Origin: Blastococcus sp. TF02-09
GTDB lineage: Bacteria; Actinomycetota; Actinomycetes; Mycobacteriales; Geodermatophilaceae
Direction: 5' to 3'
Assembly: GCF_003319105.1 (NCBI RefSeq)
Contig: NZ_QOHH01000002.1
Location: forward strand, 372,001-436,000
Length of the DNA stretch: 64,000 nt
The notes below the pieces were generated by a model that had not been told where the DNA came from, made no database searches, and was given only the letters and a program-made list of their open reading frames with translations. The position numbers and the translations under genes are program-made. Shown here piece after piece: positions 52,283 to 60,720 of this stretch (positions are counted from its first letter, which is position 1; each line of letters begins with the position of its first letter).

Positions 52283-53187
52283 CCACGCCCGACTACCGGC
52301 TCAGCCAGCTGGAGACGCTGGAAGCCGAGTCCATCCACGTGATCCGCGAGGTCGTCGCCGAGCTGGAGCGGCCGGTGCTGCTCTTCTCCGGCGGCAAGGA
52401 CTCCATCGTGATGCTGGAGCTGGCCCGCAAGGCCTTCGCCCCGGCCCGCATCCCGTTCCCGGTGATGCACGTGGACACCGGCCTGAACTTCCCCGACGTC
52501 CTGGAGTTCCGCGACAAGCGCGTCGCCGAGCTGGGCGTGGAGCTGGTCGTGGCCTCGGTGCCCGACGCCATCGCCGCCGGCACCGTCAAGGAGGAGCCCA
52601 ACGGCTCCCGCAACCGGATACAGACGCCGGTGCTGCTCGACGCGGTCGAGGAGCACGGCTTCACCGCGCTGTTCGGCGGCGCCCGGCGGGACGAGGACAA
52701 GGCGCGGGCCAAGGAGCGGATGTTCTCCTTCCGCGACGAGTTCGGCCAGTGGGACCCGAAGAACCAGCGGCCCGAGCTGTGGGACCTCTACAACGGCCGG
52801 ATCCACCTCGGTGAGTCGATCCGCATCTTCCCGCTGTCGAACTGGACCGAGCTCGACATCTGGCAGTACATCCTCCGCGAGGAGATCGCGATCCCGTCGC
52901 TGTACCTGGCGCAGGAGCGCGAGGTCGTGGAGCGCCAGGGGATGCTCTACGCGGTCAACGAGTTCATCCGGCCGCGCGACGGCGAGCAGGTGCGCCGCGA
53001 GACCGTCCGCTACCGCACCGTCGGCGACGCCAACCTCACCGCCGCCGTGCGGTCGGAGGCCACCACCGTCGAGGAGGTCATCGCCGAGATCGCGGTGACC
53101 CGCATGACCGAGCGCGGGGCGACGCGCGGTGACGACAAGGTCAGCGACGCCGCCATGGAGGACCGGAAGAAGGAGGGCTACTTCTGA
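52279..53187 (+). CDS. cysD: Sulfate adenylyltransferase subunit 2 (CysD)
   Basis: ATP sulfurylase catalytic subunit, making APS from sulfate and ATP together with the GTPase CysN. 302 residues, PP-loop SGGKDS (37-42), GGARRDEDKARAKERMFS and IFPLSNWTELDIWQYI. GTG at 52279 is preceded by GGAG at spacing 13, so a upstream-ORF coupling is plausible. The expected partner cysN begins 286 bp after the cysD stop, with a small antisense gene in between. Confidence 0.95.
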   Translation: MTTPDYRLSQLETLEAESIHVIREVVAELERPVLLFSGGKDSIVMLELARKAFAPARIPFPVMHVDTGLNFPDVLEFRDKRVAELGVELVVASVPDAIAAGTVKEEPNGSRNRIQTPVLLDAVEEHGFTALFGGARRDEDKARAKERMFSFRDEFGQWDPKNQRPELWDLYNGRIHLGESIRIFPLSNWTELDIWQYILREEIAIPSLYLAQEREVVERQGMLYAVNEFIRPRDGEQVRRETVRYRTVGDANLTAAVRSEATTVEEVIAEIAVTRMTERGATRGDDKVSDAAMEDRKKEGYF

Positions 53188-53405
53188 TGGCCCGCCAGAC
53201 GCCGGAGGCGGCGGCGCCGGAGCAGCAGCAGGACGCGGACCACGGCGGCGAGCAGCAGCAGCCCGGTGGTCCAGCCCACGCGCTCGGCCACGACCGGCGA
53301 CGACGGACCGAACAGCCCGCTGACCCACGCGCCCGCCGCGTAGCCCACGGCGTAGCCGAGGACGACGACCAGCAGCGCGGGCGCGGCCACCGCGAACACG
53401 AACAT
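53178..53405 (-). CDS. Small membrane protein, antisense between cysD and cysN
   Basis: 75 residues: MFVFAVAAPALLVVVLGYAVGYAAG forms one membrane helix, VGWTTGLLLLAAVVRVLLLL a second, then a basic tail (RRRRLRRLAGHQK). ATG at 53405 has GAGAGG five bases upstream. Its 3' end overlaps the last 10 bases of cysD in antisense. The opposite-strand frame there is Gln/Asp/His-rich low complexity and looks spurious. No family recognised. Confidence 0.6.
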   Translation of the reverse strand: MFVFAVAAPALLVVVLGYAVGYAAGAWVSGLFGPSSPVVAERVGWTTGLLLLAAVVRVLLLLRRRRLRRLAGHQK

Positions 53406-53473
53406 GCGCACCTCTCCCGGGGTCTGCGCCCCAGGGTGCGCCGCCCCGCCGTCCGCTGCCAGGAGATCGACCG

Positions 53474-54787
53474 ATGACCCCCGTTGATGTGCCCGTCGAC
53501 CTGCACTCCGCGGCCGCGGAGCAGGCCCACGACATCGCCGTCGCCCGCAAGGACATCCTCCGGATCGCCACGGCCGGCTCGGTCGACGACGGCAAGAGCA
53601 CGCTGATCGGCCGGCTGCTGTACGACAGCAAGGCCGTCTTCGAGGACCAGTACGAGGCGGTCGAGCGCGCCAGCAAGGGCGACTACGTCGACCTCGCGCT
53701 GCTCACCGACGGCCTGCGCGCCGAGCGCGAGCAGGGCATCACCATCGACGTCGCCTACCGGTACTTCTCCACGCCGCGGCGCACGTTCATCCTCGCCGAC
53801 ACCCCCGGGCACGTGCAGTACACGCGCAACATGGTCACCGGCGCCTCGACCGCGGACCTCGCCATCGTGCTCGTCGACGCCCGCAAGGGGATGCTCGAGC
53901 AGAGCCGGCGGCACGCCTTCCTCGCCTCGCTGCTGCGGGTGCCGCACCTGGTCGTGGCGGTCAACAAGATGGACCTCGTCGACTGGTCGGAGGTGGCCTA
54001 CGAGTCCATCCGCGAGGAGTTCACCGCGTTCACCGCGAAGCTGAACATCCCGGACCTGACCGTCGTCCCCATCTCGGCGCTCAACGGCGACAACGTGGTC
54101 ACCCGCTCGGAGAACACGCCCTGGTACGGGGGCTCCTCGCTGCTGCACCACCTCGAGCACGTGCACGTGGCCAGCGACCGCAACCTGGTCGACACCCGAT
54201 TCCCGGTGCAGTACGTGATCCGGCCGCAGTCCGACGCCCACCACGACTACCGCGGCTACGCCGGCACCGTCGCCAGCGGCGTCCTGCGCCCCGGCGACGA
54301 GGTGCAGGTGCTGCCCAGCGGGCTCACCACGACGATCGCCGGCATCGACGGCCCGCGCGGGCCGGTCGACGAGGCGTTCCCGCCCATGTCGGTGACCGTG
54401 CGGCTGGCCGACGACCTCGACGTGTCCCGCGGCGACCTCATCTGCCGGCCGGCGAACGCCCCGCAGGTCACGCAGGACCTCGACGCGCTGGTCTGCTGGA
54501 TGACCGACGAGCCGCTGCGCCCGCGCCAGCGCCTGGCGATCAAGCACACCACCCGCTCGGTGCGCGGCATGGTGAAGGACGTCGCATACCGGCTCGACGT
54601 CAACTCGCTGCACCGCGATCCCGACGCCACCGAGCTCGGCCTCAACGACATCGGCCGGGTGAAGCTCCGCACGACCCAGCCGCTGTTCGTGGACGACTAC
54701 GCCCGCAACCGCGCGACCGGGCGGTTCATCCTCGTGGACGAGGCGACCAACGCCACCGTCGGCGCGGGGATGCTCGTCGCCCCCTGA
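53474..54787 (+). CDS. cysN: Sulfate adenylyltransferase subunit 1 (CysN GTPase)
   Basis: EF-Tu-like GTPase that drives ATP sulfurylase; 437 residues. GSVDDGKST (35-43, P-loop), DTPGHVQYTRNM (G3) and NKMDLVDW (G4) are intact. There is no CysC (APS kinase) fusion at the C-terminus, unlike mycobacterial CysNC. ATG at 53474. Confidence 0.95.
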   Translation: MTPVDVPVDLHSAAAEQAHDIAVARKDILRIATAGSVDDGKSTLIGRLLYDSKAVFEDQYEAVERASKGDYVDLALLTDGLRAEREQGITIDVAYRYFSTPRRTFILADTPGHVQYTRNMVTGASTADLAIVLVDARKGMLEQSRRHAFLASLLRVPHLVVAVNKMDLVDWSEVAYESIREEFTAFTAKLNIPDLTVVPISALNGDNVVTRSENTPWYGGSSLLHHLEHVHVASDRNLVDTRFPVQYVIRPQSDAHHDYRGYAGTVASGVLRPGDEVQVLPSGLTTTIAGIDGPRGPVDEAFPPMSVTVRLADDLDVSRGDLICRPANAPQVTQDLDALVCWMTDEPLRPRQRLAIKHTTRSVRGMVKDVAYRLDVNSLHRDPDATELGLNDIGRVKLRTTQPLFVDDYARNRATGRFILVDEATNATVGAGMLVAP

Positions 54788-54794
54788 ACGCGAA

Positions 54795-54830
54795 CGGTCC
54801 CGGCAACCCCCTGAGGGGCTGCCGGGACCG
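54795..54830. terminator. Bidirectional terminator after cysN
   Basis: CGGTCCCGGCAACCCC (54795-54810) and GGGGCTGCCGGGACCG (54815-54830) pair with one internal mismatch and a 4-base loop; 8 bases after the cysN stop and before a convergent small gene. Confidence 0.75.
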
Positions 54831-54843
54831 GATGCGTGGGTGC

Positions 54844-55011
54844 TCAGGCCTCGCTGGTCGGAGCGGGCGCCTGGGACGGGTCGCCGTCCCAGTCCTTGCC
54901 CGCCACGTCGGCGTGCTCGGAGGCGCTGTCGGTCTGCTCGGCGACGGTCTTGATCATCTCCTCGTCGGAGATGCCCTCGCCCGCGGCAGAAGTCTTGTTC
55001 GGCTCGCTCAT
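54844..55011 (-). CDS. Small acidic protein of unknown function
   Basis: 55 codons (ATG at 55011), too short for most gene finders. Strong SD GAGAGGAAGGA just upstream. The product is acidic and Ser/Ala-rich: MSEPNKTSAAGEGISDEEM then a KTVAEQTDSASEHADVAGKD segment. No family recognised. Confidence 0.6.
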   Translation of the reverse strand: MSEPNKTSAAGEGISDEEMIKTVAEQTDSASEHADVAGKDWDGDPSQAPAPTSEA

Positions 55012-55083
55012 CGCCGTCCTTCCTCTCGGTCGTGTGCCCCCGACCCGTCCCCGATCGGGGACGACGGCAAACCAGCCGCCTCG

Positions 55084-55470
55084 TCACATCCCCGGTGGCC
55101 GGAGGTCGCACCACACGCGCTTGCCGCCGCGGTGGTCCTCGACGCCCCAGCGGTCGGCGATCTCCTCCACCATCCGCATGCCCCGGCCACGCGGCTGGTC
55201 CATGGACAGTTCCCGCACGACCGGCCGGATCGCCGACCCGTCCACGACGGCGATGCGCAGCCAGTCGTCGGCGGCCGAGATCTCCAGCGTCAGCTCGGAC
55301 CGGCCCTCGACGTGGTCGATCACGTTCGAGACCAGCTCGGTGACCAGCGCGCCGTCCTCCGGGTCGTGCGGGAGGCGCCAGACCTGCATGAGCTCCAGGA
55401 GCAGGCGACGCGCGGTACGCACGCTGCGCGGCATCGGAGGGAGATCGAGGACGGCATTGCGGCTGGACAT
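55084..55470 (-). CDS. RsbW-like ATP-binding (HATPase_c_2) protein
   Basis: 128 residues of the anti-sigma-factor kinase type: VTELVSNVIDHVEGRSELTLEI (N box), VVDGSAIRP and QPRGRGMRMVEEIADRWGVE (G box). Actinobacteria have many such stand-alone ATPases that modulate sigma factors or phosphatases. No anti-sigma partner lies beside it; the PAS-PP2C at 30 kb is a possible functional counterpart. ATG at 55470. Confidence 0.85.
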   Translation of the reverse strand: MSSRNAVLDLPPMPRSVRTARRLLLELMQVWRLPHDPEDGALVTELVSNVIDHVEGRSELTLEISAADDWLRIAVVDGSAIRPVVRELSMDQPRGRGMRMVEEIADRWGVEDHRGGKRVWCDLRPPGM

Positions 55471-55555
55471 GGCTTCCGATCTGCGGCTGGTCGCGGCCGG
55501 GTGCGGGGGTCAGCCGACTGCGTTGCGCACAACAAACCACGATCGTCCGGATCAC

Positions 55556-55601
55556 GCAAGGGCCATTGCGTGTCATGGTCATTGCATGCAACGGCCCTTG
55601 C
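55556..55601. promoter_or_regulatory. Nested inverted repeats upstream of the small HTH gene
   Basis: Arms GCAAGGGCC (55556-55564) and GGCCCTTGC (55593-55601) enclose the palindrome TTGCATGCAA (55582-55591). TAAATT at 55620-55625 is an A/T-rich -10 candidate for the gene at 55658. This stretch is visibly richer in A/T than its flanks. Confidence 0.5.
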
Positions 55602-55657
55602 ACGAAACGGCTGTTCAGGTAAATTGTGGGCGACCTGTCCGCCGTGAAAGAGGTCTG

Positions 55658-56062
55658 ATGCCCACCGAGGCCGGAGCGACTCCGCCCCAGGACGCGGCCG
55701 ACCGCGCCCTGGCCGACCTGGTCACCGAGATCGACCGCTGCGTCGACGAGCTGCGGCAGGCCCGGGCCCGGGCCGAGACGCTGAGCCGGTACCGGCGGGA
55801 CGGCGAGGCGTGGGTCGACGTGGTGACCAGCGAGGCCCGGCCGCTGATCGTCGAGCGCATCTCCACCGTGCTCGCGACCCTCTCGGCCGCCGGGCACCGG
55901 TGGCGCCGCGAGCAGGCGGCGGCGCTGCAGGCTGAGCAGATCAGCATCAACCGGATCGCCGCCCTCTTCGGCGTCACCCGGCAGCGCATCTCCGCGCTGC
56001 TCCGCGAGACCGACCAGACCGAGCAGGCCGACGGGACCGACCGTGCCGACCCGGCCGGCTGA
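55658..56062 (+). CDS. Small helix-turn-helix protein
   Basis: 134 residues. A helical N-terminal half (LVTEIDRCVDELRQARAR) and a C-terminal helix-turn-helix (ISINRIAALFGVTRQRISALL) similar to sigma-factor region 4 or XRE motifs. ATG at 55658 follows AAAGAGG. The frame is open back to 54836, but that part is not coding. Probable DNA-binding protein that acts on the palindromes upstream; partner and role unknown. Confidence 0.7.
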   Translation: MPTEAGATPPQDAADRALADLVTEIDRCVDELRQARARAETLSRYRRDGEAWVDVVTSEARPLIVERISTVLATLSAAGHRWRREQAAALQAEQISINRIAALFGVTRQRISALLRETDQTEQADGTDRADPAG

Positions 56063-56077
56063 GCACCGGCGCGGACC

Positions 56078-59000
56078 TCAGATCAGCGCGTCGATGGCCT
56101 TGTAGACGCGCTGCTCGCTGATCGGGCGCGGCGTGCCGATGCCCTGCGCGAAGAGCCCTACACGCAGCTCCTCGATCATCCAGCGCACCCGGACCACCGG
56201 GTCGTCCGGCGCCCCGGTGGAGGGCACCTGCGCCCGCAGCTGCTCGTACTCGGCGGTCACCGCCGCCACCTGCGCGGTCCACAGCTCGTCGCGGACGGCG
56301 TTGGCGGGCAGCTTCTCCAACCGGTACGCCATGGCCCGCAGGTAGCGGACGAGGTCGGGCAGCCGGCGCCGGCCGGCCGCGGCGACGAAGCCCCGGTGCA
56401 GCAGGCCGGTCATCTGGCGGCGCAGGTCGGCGATCGCCGCCTCGGGCACCCGGCGGGCCGGGGCCGCCCCGATGGCGACGGCGACCTCGCGCGCCTGGGT
56501 CAGCACCGCCTCCACCTTCTGCACGGCGTCCACGGTCAGCGGGTGCAGCTCCCGCTTCGCCGTCGCGACCAGCGCGTCGAAGGCCGCCTGGTCGCGCGGC
56601 GGGCCTCCGGCGGCGGCGATCAGCTCCGTGGCGACGGCGTCGACGCAGTCGTCGACCAGCGCCGGGATCTCCCCGTCGGGGTTGAACTGCAGGGCCAGCC
56701 GGGTGCGCGGGCCCAGGCTCTTCACCACCTGCTTGGTCGGTGAGCCGGCGACGAGCACCAGCAGCCGCCGCGCGCCCCGCCAGGTCAGCCGGGTGGCCTC
56801 CACCTCGGTGGGGACGACCCGCACACCGACCGTCTCACCCTCGTCGACCAGCGCGGGGTAGGCGGTGACCAGGTGGTCACCGCGGCGCACCTCCACCGTC
56901 CGCGGCAGCGTGCCGACGTCCCAGGTGGTCATCCGGCTGCGCTCGACCGACGCCGCCGCGGCGGCCAGCGTGGCCCGCGCCTGCGGCGCCACCTGCGCCT
57001 TGAGCGCGGCGAGGTCCTTGCCGGTGGCCAGCGGCCGCTGCTGGTCGTCCAGCACCCGGAAGGTGGCCCGCAGGTGGTCGGGCACCTGGCCGGGCTGCCA
57101 CGCGTCCGGCGGGACGACGACGCCCGCGGCGCGGCGCAGCTCGCGCTCCAGAGCGGGCAGCAGCGGCTCGCCGGGGTCGATCTGCAGCAGCACCTGGCGC
57201 ACGCGGTCCGGGATGGGCACCAGCGCCCGGCGGGTCTGCTTGGGCAGGGTGCGCAGCAGCGCGGTGACCAGCTCCTCGCGCAGCCCGGGCACGGTGAAGG
57301 AGAGCGACGTGTCCGACGTCCGCTGGGCCACCGCGTCCAGCACGCCCAGCGGCACGTCGACGGTGACGCCGTCCTGCGGGGTGCCGGGGGCGAACGCGTA
57401 CGACAGGGGCAGGGTGAGCCCCTGCGAGAGCGGCACCTCGTCGGGGAAGTCCTCCACCCGGATCTGACCGGCCGCCGCGGCGTTGGTCAGCATCTCCGGC
57501 GTGAAGGTGAGCAGGTCCGGCGTCCGGTGCCGGGCCTGCTTCCACCACTTGTCGAAGTGCCGGGTGGAGACGACGTCGGCCGGGATGCGGGCGTCGTAGA
57601 GCTCGAACAGCGTCTCGTCGTCCACGGCGATGTCCCGGCGACGGGCGCGCTCCTCCAGCTGGGCGACCTGCTCGATCGCCCGCTGGTTGTCCGCCCAGAA
57701 GCGGTGGTGCGACGTCCACTCCCCCTGCACGAGGGCGTGCCGGATGAACAGCTCGCGGGAGACCTCCGGGTCGATCGAGCCGTACTGCACCCGCCGGCCG
57801 ACGACGATGGGCAGCCCGTACAGCGTGACCCGCTCGGTGGCGACGACGGAGCCGCGCCGGGCGTCCCACCGGGGCTCGGAGTACTGGCGCTTGACCAGGT
57901 GGTCGGCCAGCTTCTCGACCGTCTCCGGGTCGATCCGCGCGACCGTGCGGGCGAACAGCCGGCTGGTCTCCACGAGCTCCGCGGCGACCACCCAGCGCGG
58001 GGGCTTCTTCGCCAGCGGCGTCCCCGGTGCCAGCACGAAGCGGGTGTTGCGGGTGCCCAGGTACTCGCGTCCGGGCCGCCCCGGCTTGCCGTCCCGGTTC
58101 TTCGCGGGCTCGGCCTGCATGCCGATGTGCGATAGCAGCCCGGACAGCAGCGAGGCGGTGATGCCCCGCTCGTCGGGCTCGATCGCCGGCCCGCCCAGGT
58201 CCATGCCCAGCCGCCGCGCGGTCCCGCGGAGCTGGCCGTGCAGGTCCTGCCACTCGCGGATGCGGAGGTAGTGCAGGAACTCCCGCTTCACCGTGCGGCG
58301 GAACTGGTTGCCGCTCAAGGCCTCCTGCTGCTCGCCGAGGTAGCGCCACAGGTTGAGCAGGGCCAGGAAGTCGGAGTTCTCGTCGGCGAACCGGCGGTGC
58401 AGCTCGTCGGCGGCCTGCTGGTGCTCGGTCGGGCGCTCGCGCGGGTCCTGGATGGTCAACCCGGCGGCGATGACCAGGACCTCCTCCAGCACGCCGCGCC
58501 GGTCCGCCTCGACCACCATGCGGGCGATGCGAGGGTCCAGGGGCAGCGCCGCCAGCGACCGGCCGGTCGGCGTCAGGTTCCCGCCCTGGTCGAGGGCGCC
58601 CAGCTCCTCCAACAGCGCCAGGCCGTCGGCGACGGCGCGGCGGTCCGGCGGGTCGACGAACGGGAAGTCCTCGACCGCGCCGAGGTCCAGCGCGGCCATC
58701 TGCAGCAGCACCGACGCGAGGTTGGTGCGCAGGATCTCCGGATCGGTGAACTCCGGCCGGGCCTCGAAGTCGGCTTCGGTGTAGAGCCGGATCGCGATGC
58801 CCGGTCCCAGCCGCCCGCACCGGCCCGACCGCTGCCGCGCCGAGGCCTGGCTGACCGGCTCGATCGGCAGCCGCTGGACCTTGGTGCGATGGCTGTACCG
58901 GGAGATCCGCGCGGTGCCCGGGTCGATGACGTAGCGGATGCCCGGCACGGTCAGCGACGTCTCGGCGACGTTGGTGGCCAGCACGATCCGCCGTCCCGAG

Positions 59001-60013
59001 TGCGGGGCGAAGACCTTGTGCTGGTCGGCGGCCGACAGCCGCGAGTAGAGCGGGACCACCTCGGTGTTGCGGAGCTCGCGGTCCGCCAGCGCGTCCTGGG
59101 TGTCCCGGATCTCCCGCTCACCGGCGAGGAACACCAGGATGTCGCCCGGCCCCTCGGCGGTGAGCTCGTCGACCGCGTCGAGGATCGCGGTCACCTGGTC
59201 GCGGTCCTCGTCGGCCTCCGGATCGTCGGGGTCGACCACCGGGCGGTAGCGCACCTCCACGGGGTAGGTGCGCCCGCTCACCTCCACGACCGGGGCGCCG
59301 CTGAAGTGGGCGGCCACCCGCTCGACGTCGATCGTCGCCGAGGTGATGACCAGCTTCAGGTCCGGGCGCCGCGGCAGGATCTGCGCGAGGTAGCCCAGCA
59401 GGAAGTCGATGTTGAGGCTCCGCTCGTGGGCCTCGTCCAGGATGATCGTGTCGTACTGGCGCAGCAGCCGGTCGCGCTGGATCTCGGCCAGCAGCACGCC
59501 GTCGGTCATCAGCTTGACCAGCGTCGAGTCCGACACCTGGTCGGTGAAGCGCATCTTGAAGCCGACGACCTCGCCGAGCGGGGTGTCGAGCTCCTCGGCG
59601 ATGCGCTCGGCCACGCTGCGGGCCGCGATCCGCCGGGGCTGGGTGTGCCCGATCCGGCCGCGGACGCCCCGGCCCAGCTCCAGGGCGATCTTGGGCAGCT
59701 GCGTCGTCTTGCCCGAGCCCGTCTCGCCCGCCACCACGACGACCTGGTGGTCCCGCAGGGCGGCCGCGATGTCGTCGCGCCGGGCGCTGACCGGGAGGTC
59801 CTCGGGGTAGGAGATGACCGGCCCGGCCGCCCGCCGGCGGGCGATGCGCTGCTCGGCGGCGGCGACCTCGGCGGCGATCCGCTCGCGCTGCCGCTCCCGC
59901 GCGCCGGCGTCCCGGGTCGTGCGGAGGCCGTCGAGGCGCCGGCGCAGCCGGTGCTCGTCGGCGATCGTCAGGGTCGCGAGGCGCGCGCGGAGATCGTCGT
60001 GCGGAGAACTCAC
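56078..60013 (-). CDS. hrpA: ATP-dependent RNA helicase HrpA (DEAH box)
   Basis: 1311-residue helicase. Walker A GETGSGKT (96-103), DEAH, SAT motif and QRSGRCGRLGPG are followed by the HA2/OB-fold modules and the long C-terminal DUF3418 region typical of bacterial HrpA, which helps unstick ribosomes. GTG at 60013 is preferred; the frame is open 18 codons further. The stop at 56078 lies 16 bases from the convergent HTH gene. Confidence 0.95.
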   Translation of the reverse strand: MSSPHDDLRARLATLTIADEHRLRRRLDGLRTTRDAGARERQRERIAAEVAAAEQRIARRRAAGPVISYPEDLPVSARRDDIAAALRDHQVVVVAGETGSGKTTQLPKIALELGRGVRGRIGHTQPRRIAARSVAERIAEELDTPLGEVVGFKMRFTDQVSDSTLVKLMTDGVLLAEIQRDRLLRQYDTIILDEAHERSLNIDFLLGYLAQILPRRPDLKLVITSATIDVERVAAHFSGAPVVEVSGRTYPVEVRYRPVVDPDDPEADEDRDQVTAILDAVDELTAEGPGDILVFLAGEREIRDTQDALADRELRNTEVVPLYSRLSAADQHKVFAPHSGRRIVLATNVAETSLTVPGIRYVIDPGTARISRYSHRTKVQRLPIEPVSQASARQRSGRCGRLGPGIAIRLYTEADFEARPEFTDPEILRTNLASVLLQMAALDLGAVEDFPFVDPPDRRAVADGLALLEELGALDQGGNLTPTGRSLAALPLDPRIARMVVEADRRGVLEEVLVIAAGLTIQDPRERPTEHQQAADELHRRFADENSDFLALLNLWRYLGEQQEALSGNQFRRTVKREFLHYLRIREWQDLHGQLRGTARRLGMDLGGPAIEPDERGITASLLSGLLSHIGMQAEPAKNRDGKPGRPGREYLGTRNTRFVLAPGTPLAKKPPRWVVAAELVETSRLFARTVARIDPETVEKLADHLVKRQYSEPRWDARRGSVVATERVTLYGLPIVVGRRVQYGSIDPEVSRELFIRHALVQGEWTSHHRFWADNQRAIEQVAQLEERARRRDIAVDDETLFELYDARIPADVVSTRHFDKWWKQARHRTPDLLTFTPEMLTNAAAAGQIRVEDFPDEVPLSQGLTLPLSYAFAPGTPQDGVTVDVPLGVLDAVAQRTSDTSLSFTVPGLREELVTALLRTLPKQTRRALVPIPDRVRQVLLQIDPGEPLLPALERELRRAAGVVVPPDAWQPGQVPDHLRATFRVLDDQQRPLATGKDLAALKAQVAPQARATLAAAAASVERSRMTTWDVGTLPRTVEVRRGDHLVTAYPALVDEGETVGVRVVPTEVEATRLTWRGARRLLVLVAGSPTKQVVKSLGPRTRLALQFNPDGEIPALVDDCVDAVATELIAAAGGPPRDQAAFDALVATAKRELHPLTVDAVQKVEAVLTQAREVAVAIGAAPARRVPEAAIADLRRQMTGLLHRGFVAAAGRRRLPDLVRYLRAMAYRLEKLPANAVRDELWTAQVAAVTAEYEQLRAQVPSTGAPDDPVVRVRWMIEELRVGLFAQGIGTPRPISEQRVYKAIDALI

Positions 60014-60143
60014 CGGGCGCTCGCGTTCCTCTCGGGGTGTCAGGGGTACTCGGCGGCCACGCGCCACCGGACATCAGGATCCCATCGGCGGCCCGGTCGT
60101 CCGCATCCGTCGTGAGGATCACATCGGTGCAGCGTGCAACTGA

Positions 60144-60173
60144 TTGCTTGCATCTACCAACTGCTTCTACGCT
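60144..60173 (+). promoter_or_regulatory. Promoter and operator-like repeats of the marR-MFS operon
   Basis: TTGCTT (60144-60149), 18 bp, TACGCT (60168-60173). GTGCAAC at 60134-60140 and another GTGCAAC at 60189-60195 flank the promoter as direct repeats. The spacing fits a MarR autoregulatory site, which is inference. Confidence 0.5.
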
Positions 60174-60207
60174 GCATCCGTTCCCGTTGTGCAACCGAAG
60201 GACTGTC

Positions 60208-60720
60208 GTGTCCGTTCCCGCCGGCCGCTCGCCGCGCGTCCCCGCGCCGCGCGGGCCCTCGGTGGAGACGTTGTCGGAGCAGCTGCCGCGCTTCCTGCGG
60301 CTCGTCACCGCGGCCAAGGTGCACTTCGCCTCCGACACCCGTGACCGGGCCGCCCTCGTGCTGCTCCACCCGCTCGTCCGCCTCGGTCCGCTGCGCCAGG
60401 GCGCGCTCGCCGAGCACCTCAAGGCCGACCCCTCCACCGTCAGCCGGCACGTCGCCGCCCTGGTCGATGAGGGCCTGGTGCGGCGGGTGGCCGACGAGTC
60501 CGACGGCCGGGCCACCCGGCTGGTCGTCACCGACGCCGGCCTGGCCGCGCTGGAGCAGCTCGGCCGTGACCGCGCCGCCGTCCTGGAGCGCGTCACCACG
60601 GACTGGACCGAGGACGACCTCGCCACCTTCACCGGCCTGCTCGGCCGGTTCCTCGACGACCTCGCCGCCGCCCTGCCGGGCGACGCGGCCACCGCAGCCC
60701 CACCAGGAGTCCTCCGATGA
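60208..60720 (+). CDS. MarR-family transcriptional regulator
   Basis: 170 residues with a winged helix: LGPLRQGALAEHLKADPSTVSR (recognition helix) and the wing RRVADESDGRATRLVVTDAG. It probably represses the coupled MFS exporter and is released by a drug or phenolic ligand. GTG at 60208 follows GAAGGA at five bases. Stop overlaps the exporter ATG by 4 bases. Confidence 0.88.
   Translation: MSVPAGRSPRVPAPRGPSVETLSEQLPRFLRLVTAAKVHFASDTRDRAALVLLHPLVRLGPLRQGALAEHLKADPSTVSRHVAALVDEGLVRRVADESDGRATRLVVTDAGLAALEQLGRDRAAVLERVTTDWTEDDLATFTGLLGRFLDDLAAALPGDAATAAPPGVLR

Noticed and set aside
53187-53477. Plus-strand Gln/Asp/His-rich frame between cysD and cysN
   Set aside because: Low-complexity mirror of the minus-strand membrane protein, which has a proper SD and membrane helices.
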